DNA of 64,000 bases, taken from assembly GCA_017504435.1 (NCBI GenBank), contig JAFVRD010000060.1, forward strand, positions 1 to 64,000, given 5' to 3'. The translations under genes and the position numbers were made by a program. The notes beneath the pieces are model-generated. The model did no database searches. It had not been told where the DNA came from and saw only the letters and a list, made by a program, of their open reading frames with translations. Of this stretch, positions 14,714 through 25,246 are shown piece after piece. Origin of the DNA: Lentisphaeria bacterium (GTDB taxonomy: Bacteria; Verrucomicrobiota; Lentisphaeria; Victivallales; Victivallaceae). Position 1 is the first letter of the stretch. Each line of letters opens with the position of its first letter.

Positions 14714-15346
14714 TCATCCTTTTTTATTTTGATACAATCTGTGTTCTTCAATATATCCGGCTACTTCAGCAGTCAAACCGGTTCTGCTTATAATATTGCC
14801 CATGGAACTGTTTTTTTCCATTGAATTTCTTACTTCACTTGAAGATATTTCAAAAAAAGTTCCCGGGATTTGGGAATCAAAGAGTTTTCCGGCATTTTTT
14901 TTATCCCAGAAACGGCATAAATATTCCCAGGATACCGGACAATTGTTTCTGGGGTAGGTGATGATCCCGAATTCATCTACCAGTTCTCCGGCGTGATACC
15001 ATGTGTGCAGATTCATCAGACTGTCAGCTCCAATAAGCAATAAATAGTTTTCTCCGGTCATTTCTCTGAGTTTCCTCAGAATGGTCAGGGTATATGATGG
15101 AGAGAGCTGCAATTGATTTTCAAAATCCGATGCACTCATGTTTTTTTCTCCGGCGATCAGCAGCTGCACCATTGCCAGACGATGTATAAATGGTGCGCGT
15201 CCGGTGTTTTGCTTATGCGGCGGCAGAAAACCTGGAAACCAGACGACTTCATCGCATTTGCCGCTGGCAATGGCGGCACGTGCCACACCGAGGTGTCCGG
15301 GGTGCGGTGGATCAAAACTGCCGCCGAAAAAAGCCTTCAGAGTCAT
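14714..15346 (-). CDS. nadD: nicotinate-nucleotide adenylyltransferase
   Basis: A 210-residue enzyme that makes deamido-NAD from nicotinate mononucleotide and ATP. The nucleotidyltransferase motif GGSFDPPHPGHLG lies at residues 8-20 (H15 and H18 bind the ATP phosphates), WFPGFLPPHKQ follows at about 36-46, LLIGADSLMNLHTW is the substrate region, and FFEISSSEVRNSM contains the C-terminal SSTxIR-like motif. ATG 15346 has AAAGGA six bases upstream. It is translationally coupled to rsfS. Confidence 0.96.
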   Translation of the reverse strand: MTLKAFFGGSFDPPHPGHLGVARAAIASGKCDEVVWFPGFLPPHKQNTGRAPFIHRLAMVQLLIAGEKNMSASDFENQLQLSPSYTLTILRKLREMTGENYLLLIGADSLMNLHTWYHAGELVDEFGIITYPRNNCPVSWEYLCRFWDKKNAGKLFDSQIPGTFFEISSSEVRNSMEKNSSMGNIISRTGLTAEVAGYIEEHRLYQNKKG

Positions 15347-15416
15347 AAAAATCCTTTCTGATTACACTGTCTGATGCTTAAAGTAGTGTTTTTTTTCTAA
15401 AAATCAACTGAAAAGA

Positions 15417-15445
15417 TTGAACTTTTTGCAGTGAAATGTTATCTT
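15417..15445 (+). promoter_or_regulatory. promoter, TTGAAC-17-TATCTT
   Basis: TTGAAC at 15417-15422, a 17-nt spacer and TATCTT at 15440-15445 lie about 45 bases before the lipoprotein gene. It fits the promoter type seen repeatedly in this window and probably drives lipoprotein, yicC, cysE, yggS and panE. Confidence 0.65.
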
Positions 15446-15491
15446 TAATAGGTGTACAGTTGTTTTGTTGGAAAAATTTCGGGATCGCATT

Positions 15492-16433
15492 ATGAAAAAA
15501 ATGTCGCTTTTGCTTTTGCCGTTGTTGTTGTTTTGCGGATGTCATTCCGATCAGTACTATCAGAATGAGGCTGTTGAACGGGCCAGACGTTTTTTGCTGG
15601 AAAACAGCACTGATCTTACCTCGGAACAGATAAATTTTGTCCGGTTTAACACTCCGATTTTGCTTCATGCTCCGGTGTTAAGCAAAAAAGTATCTTCAGA
15701 TATTGTCAAAATCCCTGTTGAATTGCATCAGATATGTGTGTCATGGATGATTCCCGGCAAAGAAGAAACGTATATGGTTTTCGGAGTTTCCACTCCCCGG
15801 ATGAGAGATTGGCAACCTGAACGGATCATCCGCAAAAGTATAGAAAAGGAAGTCGCGGTTATGCCGTCTGCGGCCGGTCGTTGTATTTCATACGCCAGAA
15901 ACAACTTTTTTGAGGAGTTGACTTTGGAGGAATACAATATGTTGCGTTATACCAAACCGTATCTTTACAGCACGGATTTTGATCTTAACGTAGATCCGAC
16001 CGGTCAAATTCCGGAGGCGGAATTGATCGGTTTAAGAAAAGGTGTTGCCGCGAAACGTCAATATTCAGTGGTGTGGAAACTGCCGAAACGGAATTTGGTC
16101 TTTTCCGGATGGGGGTACGATAATTTTGCCAATTGGGATATTGCAATGGTCGGATTCATGGATGATGCGGAATTTTCTAAACATGCGCTGCTCGAATTGA
16201 TGATGCCGGATGATTTTTACAAATCCTTCCCGGCAGAAAAAGAGATGCCGCTCCAGGCGGAATCCATTTCGAACCATAATGCTGAAAATATTTTGGAATC
16301 GGATGATGAATCCGCATCTGCGGCAAATGAGTCTGCCCCGGTCGCAAATGGATCTGCCTCCGCAGTAAAAGAGGGCGTACCCGTGGTAAATGAATCTGCT
16401 CCGGAGCAGAAAGAAAAACAGGAGATGAAATAA
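15492..16433 (+). CDS. hypothetical lipoprotein with repetitive tail
   Basis: A 313-residue predicted lipoprotein. The signal peptide MKKMSLLLLPLLLFCGC ends in a clear lipobox, so the protein is probably anchored in a membrane. The body (about 25-265) is of unknown family, with alternating hydrophobic and aromatic residues. The last 45 residues are a low-complexity Ala/Ser/Glu/Val segment built from imperfect copies of a NESAPVAN-like unit (ESASAANESAPVANGSASA and later VVNESAPEQ), likely an extended linker. ATG 15492 follows a start-proximal lysine pair and agrees with the promoter at 15417; the yicC start codon immediately follows its stop. Confidence 0.8.
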   Translation: MKKMSLLLLPLLLFCGCHSDQYYQNEAVERARRFLLENSTDLTSEQINFVRFNTPILLHAPVLSKKVSSDIVKIPVELHQICVSWMIPGKEETYMVFGVSTPRMRDWQPERIIRKSIEKEVAVMPSAAGRCISYARNNFFEELTLEEYNMLRYTKPYLYSTDFDLNVDPTGQIPEAELIGLRKGVAAKRQYSVVWKLPKRNLVFSGWGYDNFANWDIAMVGFMDDAEFSKHALLELMMPDDFYKSFPAEKEMPLQAESISNHNAENILESDDESASAANESAPVANGSASAVKEGVPVVNESAPEQKEKQEMK

Positions 16434-17315
16434 ATGCTGTTCAGCATGACCGGCTTCGGCAAAGGAGAGTGCGCCTGCGGAGATAGAGGTGTACTCAGTG
16501 TGCAAATATCTTCCGTGAACCGCAAACAGTTTGAATTGCGCTGTTCACTGCCGTCAGAGTTGGCTTCTGCAGAGGTCAACGCCAGAAAAATCATTGCGGA
16601 AACGGTATCCCGGGGTGCGGTGCAGCTGCGCTGTTTATTTACGGCTTCTTCATCCGGAAACGGCAAATGCCGGTTGAATACCGCATTGCTGGATGAACTT
16701 ATCCGGGAGTGCCGGGCGGCCCGGGTGCGCGGTAATCTTTCCGGCGAGGTCAATGTGGAACAATTGCTGGTGCTGCCCGGTGTTTTGACATCACCGGGGC
16801 AAAATGATGATTCCCGGGAGCTGTATCAAGCATTTGAAAAAGCTCTGCGTCTGGCATTGGCTGACTATAATGCCATGCGGATCCGGGAAGGCGAAGCATT
16901 GAAAAGCGATTTGCTGAACCGGCTTGAGAAACTTGAGAATATCCACCGTGAATTGGCAAAGGCAAGTGAAGGTTATCCGGATGCGGCAAAACAACGGCTG
17001 CTGGCCCGCTTGGAAGCGGAAAAATTGCCGGTTTCAGCTGATGATCCGGCATTGCTCAAAGAATTGCTGTTTTACGTTGACCGCGGAGATGTCACGGAGG
17101 AGTTGACCCGGTTGAGCAGTCATTTTCAGCAATTCCGGAACTTTTTGGAATCAGATGGTCCGGTCGGGCGCAATCTGGATTTTCTCGCCCAAGAGATCTT
17201 CCGGGAAATCACCACTTTCGGTAATAAATCTGCGGTTCCTGAAACTGCCCCGCAGGTGGTCGAATTCAAATCTGAAATGGAAAAGATCCGTGAACAGATC
17301 CAGAATATAGAATGA
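16434..17315 (+). CDS. yicC: YicC family protein (endoribonuclease)
   Basis: A 293-residue YicC protein. The N-terminal block MLFSMTGFGKGE and VNRKQFELRC are family hallmarks, and the C-terminal domain ends with the signature VVEFKSEMEKIREQIQNIE. E. coli YicC is described as an endoribonuclease that degrades small RNA; the role in this lineage is inferred. The start ATG follows the preceding TAA with no gap, so it is likely translated by coupling with the lipoprotein gene. Confidence 0.93.
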   Translation: MLFSMTGFGKGECACGDRGVLSVQISSVNRKQFELRCSLPSELASAEVNARKIIAETVSRGAVQLRCLFTASSSGNGKCRLNTALLDELIRECRAARVRGNLSGEVNVEQLLVLPGVLTSPGQNDDSRELYQAFEKALRLALADYNAMRIREGEALKSDLLNRLEKLENIHRELAKASEGYPDAAKQRLLARLEAEKLPVSADDPALLKELLFYVDRGDVTEELTRLSSHFQQFRNFLESDGPVGRNLDFLAQEIFREITTFGNKSAVPETAPQVVEFKSEMEKIREQIQNIE

Positions 17316-17346
17316 TTCATTGAAGGAATAAGGTTTGGTTTTCATT

Positions 17347-18261
17347 ATGAACCGTCAGGAAACTCAGCGCGAATTGGGCGCAATACATCAGGAATTACAA
17401 AAAAGTTATGCCGATGGTTTCGGCGTCAATCTTGCCGGAGCAGACAGCTTGCCCCGGCGGGAGGAGGTCGTTACGGTAACCGCAAAACTGCTGGAACTGA
17501 TTTTTCCCGGCTTCGACCGTGCCGGAGCATATCCGGGCGCAGCGGTGCTGCTTGGGGATACCATGCGGGAACTATCTGATCAGATATCCCGGGCAATGCG
17601 CCGGATTTCCGGCAGCAAATGTGACAGCTGCAATGCCGATTGCGGACAGAAGTGTGATGATTTGGCATTGAAACTTATGCAGGAATTGCCGCAGATCAGG
17701 GAGATCATGAAAAAAGATGTGGTCGCAGCTTACAATGGTGATCCGGCGGCAAAGAATTTTGATGAGATCATTTTGAGTTATCCGGGGGTAAAGGCGATTG
17801 CCATTCAGCGTCTGGCTCATGTGCTTTACCGGCTTGATGTGCCGCTGATCCCCCGGATGATGACGGAGTATGCTCACAGCGCAACCGGTATAGATATTCA
17901 TCCCGGAGCCACTCTCGGCGTAGGAGTATTCATTGATCACGGTACCGGAGTTGTGATCGGAGAGACTGCCGTGGTCGGAGACAATGTCCGGATTTATCAG
18001 GGGGTGACTCTTGGGGCGGGCAATTTCCCCAAAAATGCCTGCGGCATGCTTATCAAAGGATTGAAACGTCATCCGACCGTAGGCAGTAATGTGACGATTT
18101 ATTCCGGAGCATCGGTGCTTGGTGATATCACTATCGGCGACAATTCAGTCATCGGCGGCAACGTCTGGCTGACAGAAAGTCTGCCCGCCGGTACCAAAAT
18201 CACCGCCTTGCCGCCTGAACACCGCAAAAAAAGTTTGAACCGGGAGAACAATGTCAAATGA
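17347..18261 (+). CDS. cysE: serine O-acetyltransferase
   Basis: A 304-residue enzyme that makes O-acetylserine for cysteine synthesis. The N-terminal 150 residues are the helical serine acetyltransferase region, including a cysteine-rich stretch SGSKCDSCNADCGQKCD that is unusual and could bind metal. The C-terminal left-handed beta-helix carries hexapeptide repeats with the active-site motif IDHGTGVVIGETAVVG and IYQGVTLGAG. ATG 17347 is chosen; an in-frame TTG at 17335 sits too close to the AAGG. Its stop overlaps the yggS start as ATGA. The length and layout resemble the longer EpsC-like branch. Confidence 0.93.
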   Translation: MNRQETQRELGAIHQELQKSYADGFGVNLAGADSLPRREEVVTVTAKLLELIFPGFDRAGAYPGAAVLLGDTMRELSDQISRAMRRISGSKCDSCNADCGQKCDDLALKLMQELPQIREIMKKDVVAAYNGDPAAKNFDEIILSYPGVKAIAIQRLAHVLYRLDVPLIPRMMTEYAHSATGIDIHPGATLGVGVFIDHGTGVVIGETAVVGDNVRIYQGVTLGAGNFPKNACGMLIKGLKRHPTVGSNVTIYSGASVLGDITIGDNSVIGGNVWLTESLPAGTKITALPPEHRKKSLNRENNVK

Positions 18262-18938
18262 GCCGGCTGATCGAAAATCTTGAATCGGTGCAATCTGAGA
18301 TCCGGCGTGTCGCTGAAATCGCCGGCAATACCGGCGTGAGATTGCTGGTGGTCAGCAAAACCATGCCGCTGAAGCTGCTGCAGGAGTTGTATGATTACGG
18401 AATCCGGGAGTTCGGAGAAAACCGGATCGTTGAATTGGAGTCCAAACATTCTGCCATGCCGGATGATGTGATCTGGCACTTTATCGGTCCGGTGCAATCC
18501 AATAAGGTTCGCAAGATAATAAAATGTGCCTCGGTGATCCATTCCATAGATTCTGTTGACAAGTTGGAACGCTTTGACCGTATCGCCGGAGAAGAAGGGG
18601 TGAATCCGGATATTTTGCTGGAGGTGAATATTTCCGGCGAAGCTTCCAAAGGCGGCATGACGCCTGCGGAACTTCCGGAAGCCGCACTGGCGGCAGCAAA
18701 ATGCAGTCATATCAACTTTCAAGGATTGATGACGATGGCTCCACTGGCGGCAGAGCATGATGAATTGATAAAAATTTTCAATACGCTCCGGGAACTGCGT
18801 GATAATGTTTCGCGGTTGTGCGGGCGTGAATTGCCGGAACTTTCCATGGGAATGAGTGGAGATTTTCCGGAGGCGATTTCCTGTGGTGCCACGATCGTAC
18901 GGGTCGGCAGCAGGATTTTTGCAGGTGTTGAAAAATGA
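18258..18938 (+). CDS. yggS: YggS family PLP-binding protein
   Basis: A 226-residue protein of the PLP homeostasis family (YggS/PROSC), an alanine-racemase-like barrel without known enzymatic activity. The PLP lysine is in LLVVSKTMP (K33 region), followed by REFGENRIVELESK and WHFIGPVQSNKVRKI; the C-terminal phosphate-binding block is LSMGMSGDFPEAISCGATIVRVGSRIFAG. Start and stop overlap with both neighbours (ATGA), so it is translationally coupled to cysE and panE. Confidence 0.95.
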   Translation: MSRLIENLESVQSEIRRVAEIAGNTGVRLLVVSKTMPLKLLQELYDYGIREFGENRIVELESKHSAMPDDVIWHFIGPVQSNKVRKIIKCASVIHSIDSVDKLERFDRIAGEEGVNPDILLEVNISGEASKGGMTPAELPEAALAAAKCSHINFQGLMTMAPLAAEHDELIKIFNTLRELRDNVSRLCGRELPELSMGMSGDFPEAISCGATIVRVGSRIFAGVEK

Positions 18939-19873
18939 AGTTTTTGCTGATCGGGGCAGGGGGTGTTGGAATATATTTCTGCGGACGTGCCGTCATGGGT
19001 GGTACTGATGTGGAAGTGGTGGCACGTTCCGGCTTTGATCAGGTGAAAGAGCATGGGTATCAGGTACAGAGTATTGCCGGTGATTTTTGTTTCCGTCCGC
19101 GGGTGAAGGCTTCGGCCTCAGAGTGTTCTGCAGATATTGATGCCGTGATACTTGCGACCAAAGTTCTGCCGGATGTCGATCGGGTCAAATTGCTGGAATG
19201 TGCCGCCGGTCTGCCGTCGCATCCGCCCATTGTGCTGATTCAGAATGGTATCGGTATTGAAAATGAGATCGCGGCGGCATATCCTGATAATGAGATAATC
19301 AGTGTGATCGCATATATCGGAGTCTCCCGGGAAAATCCGGGACGGATCGTTCACCACGGAGCGGGGAAGTTGCTGTTGGGCAAATATAATTCGTCAGATA
19401 CCGTAACTGCAGAGCGTATCGCTGATTGTTTCCGTGCCGGGGGCGTGGAATGCCGTGTGACCGGCGATATCGCTTTGGAACGGTGGCGCAAATTGTTGTG
19501 GAACTTGCCGTTCAATCCGGTTTCTGTACTTGCAGGAGGAGTGGATACCGTACAAATGTGTGACCGGAGCGATTTGGAGAATTTGTGTACTGCACTTATG
19601 AAGGAGGTTGCTGCAACAGCCCGGGCGGCTGGAGTCATGCTGACTGACGAGATGATTACGGAGCAGCTTGAATATACCCGGAATTTTCCGGCTTACCGAA
19701 CCAGTATGCTTCAGGATTTTACTGCCGGGCGTCCTCTGGAAGTGGATGCGATTATCGGTAATGCGGTGAAAATTGCGGATAAATACGGCGTGCCGGTACC
19801 GGTAATGAGGTGTTGTGCCGCGCTGCTGAAAAGCATGGACAAAATGCAGCAGGAACGTCGGTTAGTAAAGTGA
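18935..19873 (+). CDS. panE: 2-dehydropantoate 2-reductase (ketopantoate reductase family)
   Basis: A 312-residue NADPH-dependent reductase of the PanE family. The dinucleotide site MKFLLIGAGGVGIYFCGR opens the protein; VILIQNGIGIENEIA is the conserved QNG loop; the C-terminal helical domain contains LWNLPFNPVSVLAGG and the catalytic-region block SMLQDFTAGRPLEVDAIIGN. It would reduce ketopantoate to pantoate for CoA synthesis, although family members also act on other 2-oxo acids, so the assignment to pantothenate rests on similarity only. Overlaps yggS by four bases. Confidence 0.9.
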   Translation: MKFLLIGAGGVGIYFCGRAVMGGTDVEVVARSGFDQVKEHGYQVQSIAGDFCFRPRVKASASECSADIDAVILATKVLPDVDRVKLLECAAGLPSHPPIVLIQNGIGIENEIAAAYPDNEIISVIAYIGVSRENPGRIVHHGAGKLLLGKYNSSDTVTAERIADCFRAGGVECRVTGDIALERWRKLLWNLPFNPVSVLAGGVDTVQMCDRSDLENLCTALMKEVAATARAAGVMLTDEMITEQLEYTRNFPAYRTSMLQDFTAGRPLEVDAIIGNAVKIADKYGVPVPVMRCCAALLKSMDKMQQERRLVK

Positions 19874-19908
19874 ATTGACAAACTTTTGAAAAATCTCTGT
19901 CCGGTGAC

Positions 19909-19936
19909 TTGAAAAGCTGTAAAGAAATGGTACATT
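19909..19936 (+). promoter_or_regulatory. candidate promoter for SDR-gnd-epimerase operon
   Basis: TTGAAA at 19909-19914, 16 nt and TACATT at 19931-19936 precede the SDR gene by about 90 bases. A second TTGACA at 19876 has no matching -10 element. Confidence 0.4.
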
Positions 19937-20027
19937 ATGTTAACGACGGGATATTTGTGTCTGCATGCACAAGGAGTTCCGGATGTGGAAATATACTCAT
20001 CTTCAATAAACAGAAAGGATTTTGCAG

Positions 20028-20873
20028 ATGAAAGTGGATTTGAATGGTAAAGTCGCAGTCGTTACCGGCGGCGGCGGAATTTTGTGCGGTGTGATGGCGA
20101 AAGCTCTTGCCAAAGCCGGTGCCAAAGTTGCGATTCTCGACCTCCGTGCTGAAGCGGCTGAGCAGGTCGCCGAAGAGATCAAAGCCGATGGCGGCATCGC
20201 TATGGGACTTTCCGCCAACGTGCTGGAACTTGCCAGCTTGCAGGAGGCTGAAGCCAAAATTTCTGCGGCGTTCGGACCCTGTGATATCCTCATTAACGGA
20301 GCTGGCGGCAATAACCCCAAAGGCACTACCAGCAAAGAATATCTGACCAAAGAAGACCTCGCTGCCAAAGTTGAAGGTGTCACCACTTTCTTTGATCTGG
20401 ATCCCGCCGGTGTCGGATTTGTGTTCAATTTGAACTTCCTCGGTACTTTGCTGCCGACTCAGGTTTTCTGCAAAAACATGGCTGCCGGCAATGGCGGTAA
20501 TGTTATCAATATCTCCAGTATGAATGCGTTCTGTCCGTTGACCAAGATCCCCGCCTATTCCGGTGCCAAAGCTGCGATCAGCAACTTCACCCAGTGGCTG
20601 GCGGTTCACTTCTCCAAAGTGAATATCCGGGTCAACGCCATTGCTCCGGGATTTTTCCTGACCAATCAGAACCGTGCACTGCTCACTAATCCGGATGGTT
20701 CTCTGACCGCCCGCGGCAACACCATTTTGTCTCACACTCCGATGGGCAAATTCGGTAAACCCGAAGATTTGGTTGGTGCGATGCTTTTCCTGCTGGATGA
20801 TGAAGCTGCCGGATTTGTCAACGGCGTGGTTTTGCCGATCGACGGTGGTTTTGCTGCTTTCAGCGGAGTTTAA
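20028..20873 (+). CDS. SDR D-mannonate oxidoreductase (fructuronate reductase)
   Basis: A 281-residue short-chain dehydrogenase. It has the cofactor motif GGGGILCGVMAKAL, the NxxG-like ILINGAGGNNPKGTT, the catalytic set S..Y..K in NISSMNAFCPLTKIPAYSGAKAA, and the family-specific insert FFDLDPAGVGFVFNLNFLGTLLPTQ typical of the YjmF/UxuB group that interconverts D-fructuronate and D-mannonate. ATG 20028 has AAAGGA eight bases upstream; the TTG at 20022 is less likely. It heads an operon with gnd and a LarA-type epimerase, which supports a role in mannonate/gluconate chemistry. Confidence 0.87.
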   Translation: MKVDLNGKVAVVTGGGGILCGVMAKALAKAGAKVAILDLRAEAAEQVAEEIKADGGIAMGLSANVLELASLQEAEAKISAAFGPCDILINGAGGNNPKGTTSKEYLTKEDLAAKVEGVTTFFDLDPAGVGFVFNLNFLGTLLPTQVFCKNMAAGNGGNVINISSMNAFCPLTKIPAYSGAKAAISNFTQWLAVHFSKVNIRVNAIAPGFFLTNQNRALLTNPDGSLTARGNTILSHTPMGKFGKPEDLVGAMLFLLDDEAAGFVNGVVLPIDGGFAAFSGV

Positions 20874-20910
20874 TTTCAATATTTGAATTTCAAAAGTAAG
20901 GAATAATATC

Positions 20911-22368
<1,458 letters not shown>

Positions 22369-22456
22369 GAAAAATCGCAATACAGTAGTATTGACGGCGG
22401 GAACATCTGAAAATGGTGTTGCCCGCCGTTTTACCTGAATATAAGGATAAATTCAC

Positions 22457-23743
22457 ATGGCTATGTATGTTCAAAAAGGCGGAGCCAATGTTGCAGTGAC
22501 CGATGCGGAACTGCAGGAAATGGTGCTTTCTGCGATTGAAAAAAGCGGCAAAACTCTCAAACGCATGCTGCTTTTGCCCCCCGATCACACCCGGTTGAAT
22601 TCCTGTGCCGGACGGATCACTGAGATCATTTACGAAAAATATGCAGATACCTGTCACATCGATATCATGCCGGCACTGGGGACGCACAGTGCGATGAATG
22701 ATGCTCAGCTGGAAATGATGTTCGGAAAAAATATTCCGAAGTCGGCATTCAAAGTTCACGATTGGCGCAATGATGTGGTTACGCTCGGCAAGGCATCTTC
22801 TGATTTCATAAAAGAGTTGTCCGGCGGCAAACTGGATTATGAAGTCAACGTTCAAGTCAACAAAATCGTCTATGACAATTATGATTTGATCGTTTCCATC
22901 GGGCAGGTCGTTCCTCACGAAGTGGTCGGCATGGCGAACTACACCAAAAATATCATGGTGGGTATCGGCGGATCGGATATGATCAACAAATCCCACTTCC
23001 TCGGAGCCGCCTGCAACCTTGAGAATATCATGGGGCATGCCGACAGTCCGGTGCGCAGATTGTTTAATTACGGAGTGGACACCTATTTGTCCGATCTGTC
23101 GTTTTTGTTTATGCAGACGGTTATGGCGCGCGATGAGGCGACCGGAAAAATGGCGATGCGCGGATTTTTCGCCGGTATCGGAGCTGATCCGTTTATGGCA
23201 GCTGCAAAACTCAGCGTGGAAACCAATTTGGAATTGCTGGACAAACCGCTGAAAAAAGTGGTAGTGTTCCTCGACCCTGAAGAATTCAAAAGCACCTGGC
23301 TTGGCAATAAGGCGGTTTACCGTACCCGTATGGCGATTGCGGATGACGGTGATTTGATCGTGCTGGCGCCGGGATTGAAAGAATTCGGTGAAGATCCGGA
23401 AAATGACCGGCTTATCCGCAAATACGGTTACAAAGGTACGCCGAATACGCTGAAAATGGTCGCGGAAAATCAGGAATTGCGGGATAATCTCGGTGCGGCT
23501 GCCCACTTGATCCACGGTTCCAGTGAAGGCCGTTTCAAAATCACCTATTGCCCCGGCGATCAGGTTACTGCGGATGAGATCCGTGCCGTGGGATTTGAAT
23601 ATGGCGATTTGAATGAGATGTTGAAAAAATATGACATCACCAAACTCAAAGATGGGGTCAATGTGGTTGATGGTGAAGAGATTTTCTACATCAGTAATCC
23701 GGCACTCGGACTGTGGGCGTTGAAATCAGCGTTTACTGAATAA
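22457..23743 (+). CDS. LarA-type nickel-dependent epimerase, likely sugar acid
   Basis: A 428-residue member of the LarA superfamily (DUF2088), whose enzymes use a nickel pincer nucleotide to racemise or epimerise 2-hydroxy acids. The key residues of lactate racemase are matched: PPDHTR (43-46), LGTHSAM with H77, and H154, K164 and H180 (VVPHEVVGMANYTK and NKSHFLG). The spacing H+10=K and +26=H is exactly that of LarA (H174, K184, H200). The superfamily includes a gluconate 2-epimerase; the neighbours, a mannonate oxidoreductase and gnd, make D-mannonate/D-gluconate the best substrate guess. ATG 22457 has AAGGA nine bases upstream. The cofactor genes larB, larC and larE are not in the window. 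Confidence 0.88.
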   Translation: MAMYVQKGGANVAVTDAELQEMVLSAIEKSGKTLKRMLLLPPDHTRLNSCAGRITEIIYEKYADTCHIDIMPALGTHSAMNDAQLEMMFGKNIPKSAFKVHDWRNDVVTLGKASSDFIKELSGGKLDYEVNVQVNKIVYDNYDLIVSIGQVVPHEVVGMANYTKNIMVGIGGSDMINKSHFLGAACNLENIMGHADSPVRRLFNYGVDTYLSDLSFLFMQTVMARDEATGKMAMRGFFAGIGADPFMAAAKLSVETNLELLDKPLKKVVVFLDPEEFKSTWLGNKAVYRTRMAIADDGDLIVLAPGLKEFGEDPENDRLIRKYGYKGTPNTLKMVAENQELRDNLGAAAHLIHGSSEGRFKITYCPGDQVTADEIRAVGFEYGDLNEMLKKYDITKLKDGVNVVDGEEIFYISNPALGLWALKSAFTE

Positions 23744-23761
23744 GTGTTGTTGTTTCCCCGG

Positions 23762-23791
23762 GCGGCAGGTCGCGACCTGCCGCTTTTTTTT
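23762..23791 (+). terminator. terminator of the epimerase operon
   Basis: The palindromic stem GCGGCAGGTCG/CGACCTGCCGC at 23762-23783 is followed by eight T (23784-23791), 18 bases after the epimerase stop codon. Confidence 0.92.
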
Positions 23792-23990
23792 ACGTTAAAG
23801 CAGGAGAGCTGAATATTTTTTTCGAAAATCAGTCTTGACTAATTATTTTTTTATACTCTCTTATGTAAAGAGTTCCGGAAATTGGAGCATTCCTGTCCGG
23901 AGTCTCAAATTCTCTGCTGCAATATTTCCGGTTCGGTATTCAGCATTCTTATCTGATGATAAATATATAATGCCGGATATATTGAGAAAA

Positions 23991-24030
23991 AGCCGGGATG
24001 TTTTTGCCGGACGGTAAAATCATCCCGGCT
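23991..24030 (-). terminator. terminator of the Gfo/Idh gene
   Basis: AGCCGGGATG (23991-24000) pairs with CATCCCGGCT (24021-24030). On the minus strand the hairpin is followed by TTTTTC, 20 bases past the stop codon. Confidence 0.85.
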
Positions 24031-24049
24031 TCTGCAGTCCAACCTGATA

Positions 24050-25246
24050 TTACTTCTGACCGTTTATGAAATATTTCACCAGATTTTCATCCAGTTGCGG
24101 TATTTCCATCGGGATGTTGCCGTTACGCATGGAGCAGTGTCCCAGCACACCGGTGGCGACGGCATCCCGGGCGGCGACCGGGTTGGCATTAGTGGGCGCA
24201 CCGTAGCGGACAAAATCCAGAAAACTGGTTACTGTCGGTGTATCAGCTCCGCCATGGTCGATGACCGAACCTTTCAGATCATAAATGATATCCGGCTTCT
24301 GACGGCTGCCGCGGCTTGTCCAGACATGGATCTGGCAATCTCCGTGATCGCCGATGTTTTCGACCCGCCCTTTGGTACCGATAAAGGTGTAGTTGCGTTC
24401 TGAATCCGGAGAATAATGGCACTGCATATAGGTCGCCTGAGCACCATTGGCAAGCTGCATCATGATCATATTGTGATCTTCCACATCAATGACCGGAGAA
24501 AATCCGTTCTGTTCCAGCGGCGGATATTGGGCGTTGCTCCATTTCGCACATCCCGGTGTGCCGTCATCCGGGCGTCTGGCGCAGCGGTTGTAAACGCTGA
24601 GCATTCCCATGCCGACCACCCGGCGGGTTGATGAGCCCATAAGCCAATGCATGACGTCGATATCGTGTGCGCCTTTTTGCAGGAGCAGACCGTTGGAATT
24701 TTTCTGTTCGGAGTGCCAATCCCGGAAATAGGCATCGCCGCCGTAACCGATGAAGTGGCGGCACCAGCCGCACTGGATATCACCGATAATTCCGGAATCA
24801 ATGACTTCTTTCATTTTCAGGACCGAGGGAAAATAACGCATGTTGTGGCCGATGAAAAGTTTGGATTTGGTACGGTATGCGGTTTCCAGTATCCGGTCAC
24901 ATCCCTCCAGGGTGATCGCCATGGGTTTTTCCAGGTAGACTGCTTTTCCGGCTTCCAGAGCGGCGATGGTCTGTTCTTCGTGGCAGAAATCCGGAGACAT
25001 GACAAATACGATATCAATGTCTTTGTTTGCGAGCAGTTCCCGGTAATCTCTGGTCACGGCGGCATCCGGAAATTTTTCCTGAAACGGTTTGAAATCCGGC
25101 AATGCCAGATTGGACTGGGGCGGTTTGTCGTAGAAAGGGTCTGCTCCCATGACGATTTCCAAACCGTTTTCCGGTTGATGTGCTTTATAGGCGTGCATGC
25201 CGCGTCCGTGAACTCCGATGATACCGATTTTCAAGGTCTTGCCCAT
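24050..25246 (-). CDS. Gfo/Idh/MocA family oxidoreductase
   Basis: A 398-residue NAD(P)-dependent dehydrogenase-like protein. The N-terminal Rossmann fold has GIIGVHGRG, the family lysine motif is YLEKPMAITLEGCDRIL (EKP), and the C-terminal alpha/beta domain contains the long block ending VEDHNMIMMQLANGAQATYM. Members oxidise or isomerise sugars, inositols and glycosides, including anaerobic redox-neutral glycosidase accessory steps; the substrate cannot be read from the sequence. It has no signal peptide. ATG 25246 has GGAG nine bases upstream. It is a single gene with its own terminator, divergent from the aldolase gene. Confidence 0.9.
   Translation of the reverse strand: MGKTLKIGIIGVHGRGMHAYKAHQPENGLEIVMGADPFYDKPPQSNLALPDFKPFQEKFPDAAVTRDYRELLANKDIDIVFVMSPDFCHEEQTIAALEAGKAVYLEKPMAITLEGCDRILETAYRTKSKLFIGHNMRYFPSVLKMKEVIDSGIIGDIQCGWCRHFIGYGGDAYFRDWHSEQKNSNGLLLQKGAHDIDVMHWLMGSSTRRVVGMGMLSVYNRCARRPDDGTPGCAKWSNAQYPPLEQNGFSPVIDVEDHNMIMMQLANGAQATYMQCHYSPDSERNYTFIGTKGRVENIGDHGDCQIHVWTSRGSRQKPDIIYDLKGSVIDHGGADTPTVTSFLDFVRYGAPTNANPVAARDAVATGVLGHCSMRNGNIPMEIPQLDENLVKYFINGQK

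Larger units (their letters stand above)
23744..24049. other. convergent intergenic region
   Basis: It holds the terminators of the epimerase operon (23762-23791) and of the leftward oxidoreductase (23991-24030). Between them, 23800-23990 is AT-rich with no supported gene. Confidence 0.6.
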
